Source: Lamellibrachia satsuma (lineage: Eukaryota > Annelida > Polychaeta > Sabellida > Siboglinidae). Taken from it: DNA of 64,000 nucleotides. Location: the NCBI GenBank assembly GCA_033239005.1, contig BSQZ01000101.1, forward strand, positions 1,435,001-1,499,000, given 5' to 3'. The notes under the pieces were generated by a model. That model saw nothing but the letters and a program-made list of their open reading frames with translations. It did not search any database and was not told the DNA's origin. Of the stretch, positions 61,547 to 64,000 are shown one piece after another. The position numbers were made by a program, and so were the translations under genes. Each line of letters begins with the position of its first letter. Within the stretch, counting starts at the first letter, position 1.

Positions 61547-61627
61547 CTGTACACGTGTACCCAACCTGTGTGTTCGTGCACGTCATAGTGGCTATGCAAG
61601 GAGTGTACTCTCCACAGTAATCAATGC
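61547..61627 (-). CDS. Exon 2 of the multi-EGF gene: partial EGF motif
   Basis: 81-bp phase 1-1 exon between an acceptor TTGTACAG and donor GTACGTGTC. It encodes GIDYCGEYTPCIATMTC, then TNTQVGYTC and T, giving cysteine spacing 5-5-8, which fits cysteines 1-4 of an EGF domain. Cysteines 5 and 6 would have to come from another exon; none was found between here and 52385. Joined directly to an array exon it would leave a four-cysteine module. The phase match with exon 1 and the array is the main support. Confidence 0.65.
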
Positions 61628-62258
61628 CTGTACAACATAAGACACATCAATATTTCAGTGAATAATTTTCCATACATTAAACCATCAATGTCATCGCATG
61701 GTCAAACAGCATGAAGCGATGTAACGCTGCAGAAGAGAAACCGAAAGTGTAGCAGTGACCACTGAGGTAGGTGGATAGATGTATTTAATTAGGATAGGTG
61801 TTAGGTGAGAATGGGAACTACAAAGCAAATGTGGGAAGACAGTGTAAATCGGGTTGAGTTTAGTTGGGACATAAAACATAATTGTGAAACAGAAAGTTAT
61901 ATAGCTATATAATTATAGTTAAATTATATAAGTATCATAAATATGGGCATTGCTAACGAAATAAGATCGATTAGTATAATAAGCAGAGGTGCAAAGGCCG
62001 TAATGCATTTCTGGTGTGAACTGCGTCCCAATGTCTTCCATCGTGTCATTTGTCGTCCTTATATTCACCATCTTGCTTATACGTACAGCTGCGTCATACA
62101 GCGTTGACAAAAGTTTGGTCAGTTCATTATGTCATGAAAAAACGTATGTTGAAATGTTCTAGAAATGTTATATTGTTGTTCAGCAAACGCGCGCACGCAC
62201 AGTTGCATTGGTGTCACAGCAGTTACATCACAAGCTATCGAGTCAGTGGTGACCTTAC
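61628..62258 (-). other. Intron 1 of the multi-EGF gene
   Basis: 631 bp between GTAAGGTCACC and ...GTTGTACAG. No coding feature seen. Confidence 0.6.
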
Positions 62259-62337
62259 CTGAGACTGCCAGAATAGTTGAAGCCACGACCAGCAATACGG
62301 CCACAAGGTGTGTGTTCCATCGGCCTCCTGACCCCAT
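62259..62337 (-). CDS. Exon 1 of the multi-EGF gene: start codon and signal peptide
   Basis: ATG at 62337 in a strong context (AACATGG). It encodes MGSGGRWNTH followed by the hydrophobic LVAVLLVVASTILAVSG, a standard signal peptide with a likely cut near Ala-Val-Ser-Gly. A consensus donor CAG|GTAAGG ends the exon in phase 1 after 26 codons plus one base, matching the acceptor phase of exon 2 and of every array exon. Transcription would run leftwards. The frame continues past the donor, but the hydrophobic leader ending exactly at a good donor supports the exon. Confidence 0.75.
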
Positions 62338-63330
<993 letters not shown>

Positions 63331-63590
63331 ATAAAAGTATAATAAAAGTACCACCCTCACCAAATATTTATTATTTAATAAAAGTACCACCCTAACCAAT
63401 ATTTATTATTTAATAAAAGTATAATAAAAGTGCCACCCTAACCAAATATTTATTATTTAATAAAAGTATAATAAAAGTACCACCCTAACCAATATTTATT
63501 ATTTAATAAAAATATAATAAAAGTACCACCCTAACCAATATTTATTATTTAATAAAAGTATAATAAAAGTACTACCCTAACCAAATGTTC
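63331..63590. repeat. ~47-bp AT-rich tandem repeat
   Basis: About six copies of a unit built from ATTTATTATTTAATAAAAG, TATAATAAAAG and TACCACCCTAACC; one copy lacks the middle piece. Confidence 0.9.
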
Positions 63591-63716
63591 CTATAAACTG
63601 CCATAATTATTATGGTAACATTATTATAAAAAATGTTTTTGACCCACAAGGATTAATGTCGTTTCAGTAAAAGTTAACCAAATGTTTATTTTATTATTCA
63701 CCTCTACATATATAGG

Positions 63717-63836
63717 AAAATGTCATGATGTGCCCTGCAAAAATGTCAGGAAGTGCCCTGCAAAAATGTCATGAAGTGCCATGCAAAAATGTCATGAAGT
63801 GCCATGCAAAAATGTCATGAAGTGCCATGCAAAAAA
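63717..63836. repeat. 23-bp tandem repeat
   Basis: Five copies of AAAAATGTCATGAAGTGCC followed by ATGC or CTGC. No coding role. The last 160 bases of the window hold nothing recognised. Confidence 0.9.
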
Positions 63837-64000
63837 TGCAGGTATTTTGAAATCGCACTCTGTAACTAAACAGAAGTTATCCGCAAGAGGCCGCCACACG
63901 AATAACGTTAATGGTATAAAGTTTTCGGTTCTTATTAATGTTCTTTTTCTAAGCAATGTATTCTTTGTGTTTACTACTGCCATTATAGACGTAGTTTCAG

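Overview
The window is animal nuclear DNA, most likely from a marine invertebrate. It has AT-rich introns, GT-AG splice sites, Notch-type EGF exons and a mix of CR1-like, RTE-like, DIRS/Ngaro-like and Ty3/gypsy-like retroelements. Nothing here fixes the species.

Bases 1 to about 52,690 hold a tandem array of units of about 815 bp. Each unit carries one 114-bp EGF-like exon on the minus strand plus its intron. I locate 37 copies: 34 keep an open 114-bp exon and three are broken (11221, 16969/21196 and 24592). Every intact exon is phase 1-1 and encodes one 38-residue calcium-binding EGF repeat. Nearly every repeat keeps the O-glucose, O-fucose and Asp/Asn-hydroxylation consensus sites. The array runs off the left edge. 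To the right, still on the minus strand, lie an 81-bp phase 1-1 exon encoding the first four cysteines of another EGF-like domain (61547-61627) and a signal-peptide exon with its start codon at 62337. Together these predict one large secreted or cell-surface multi-EGF protein, read right to left.

Five large retroelements interrupt the array, and all five are on the plus strand, antisense to the gene. They are a DIRS/Ngaro-like tyrosine-recombinase element with an SGNH-hydrolase ORF (5876-10532), a CR1-like LINE inside an EGF exon (17016-21195), a LINE with a C-terminal C2H2 finger (30555-34673), a 5'-truncated RTE-like LINE with one uninterrupted ORF of nearly 900 codons (39499-42254), and a defective Ty3/gypsy-like LTR element (44992-49805). 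There is also a 725-bp element with 128-bp direct terminal repeats (43181-43905). Seven copies of a short hairpin-containing element (about 310 bp) sit at one site of the unit and have been amplified with it.

From 52.7 to 61.5 kb is a long intron. It holds a degraded tRNA-like sequence, a 19-bp minisatellite and its relative, a LINE tail, small tandem repeats and a large TA-centred palindrome whose arms carry a relative of the array's hairpin element. From 62.3 to 64 kb is the 5' flank, with a TA tract and two short tandem arrays. I see no rRNA, no CRISPR and no bacterial-type gene.
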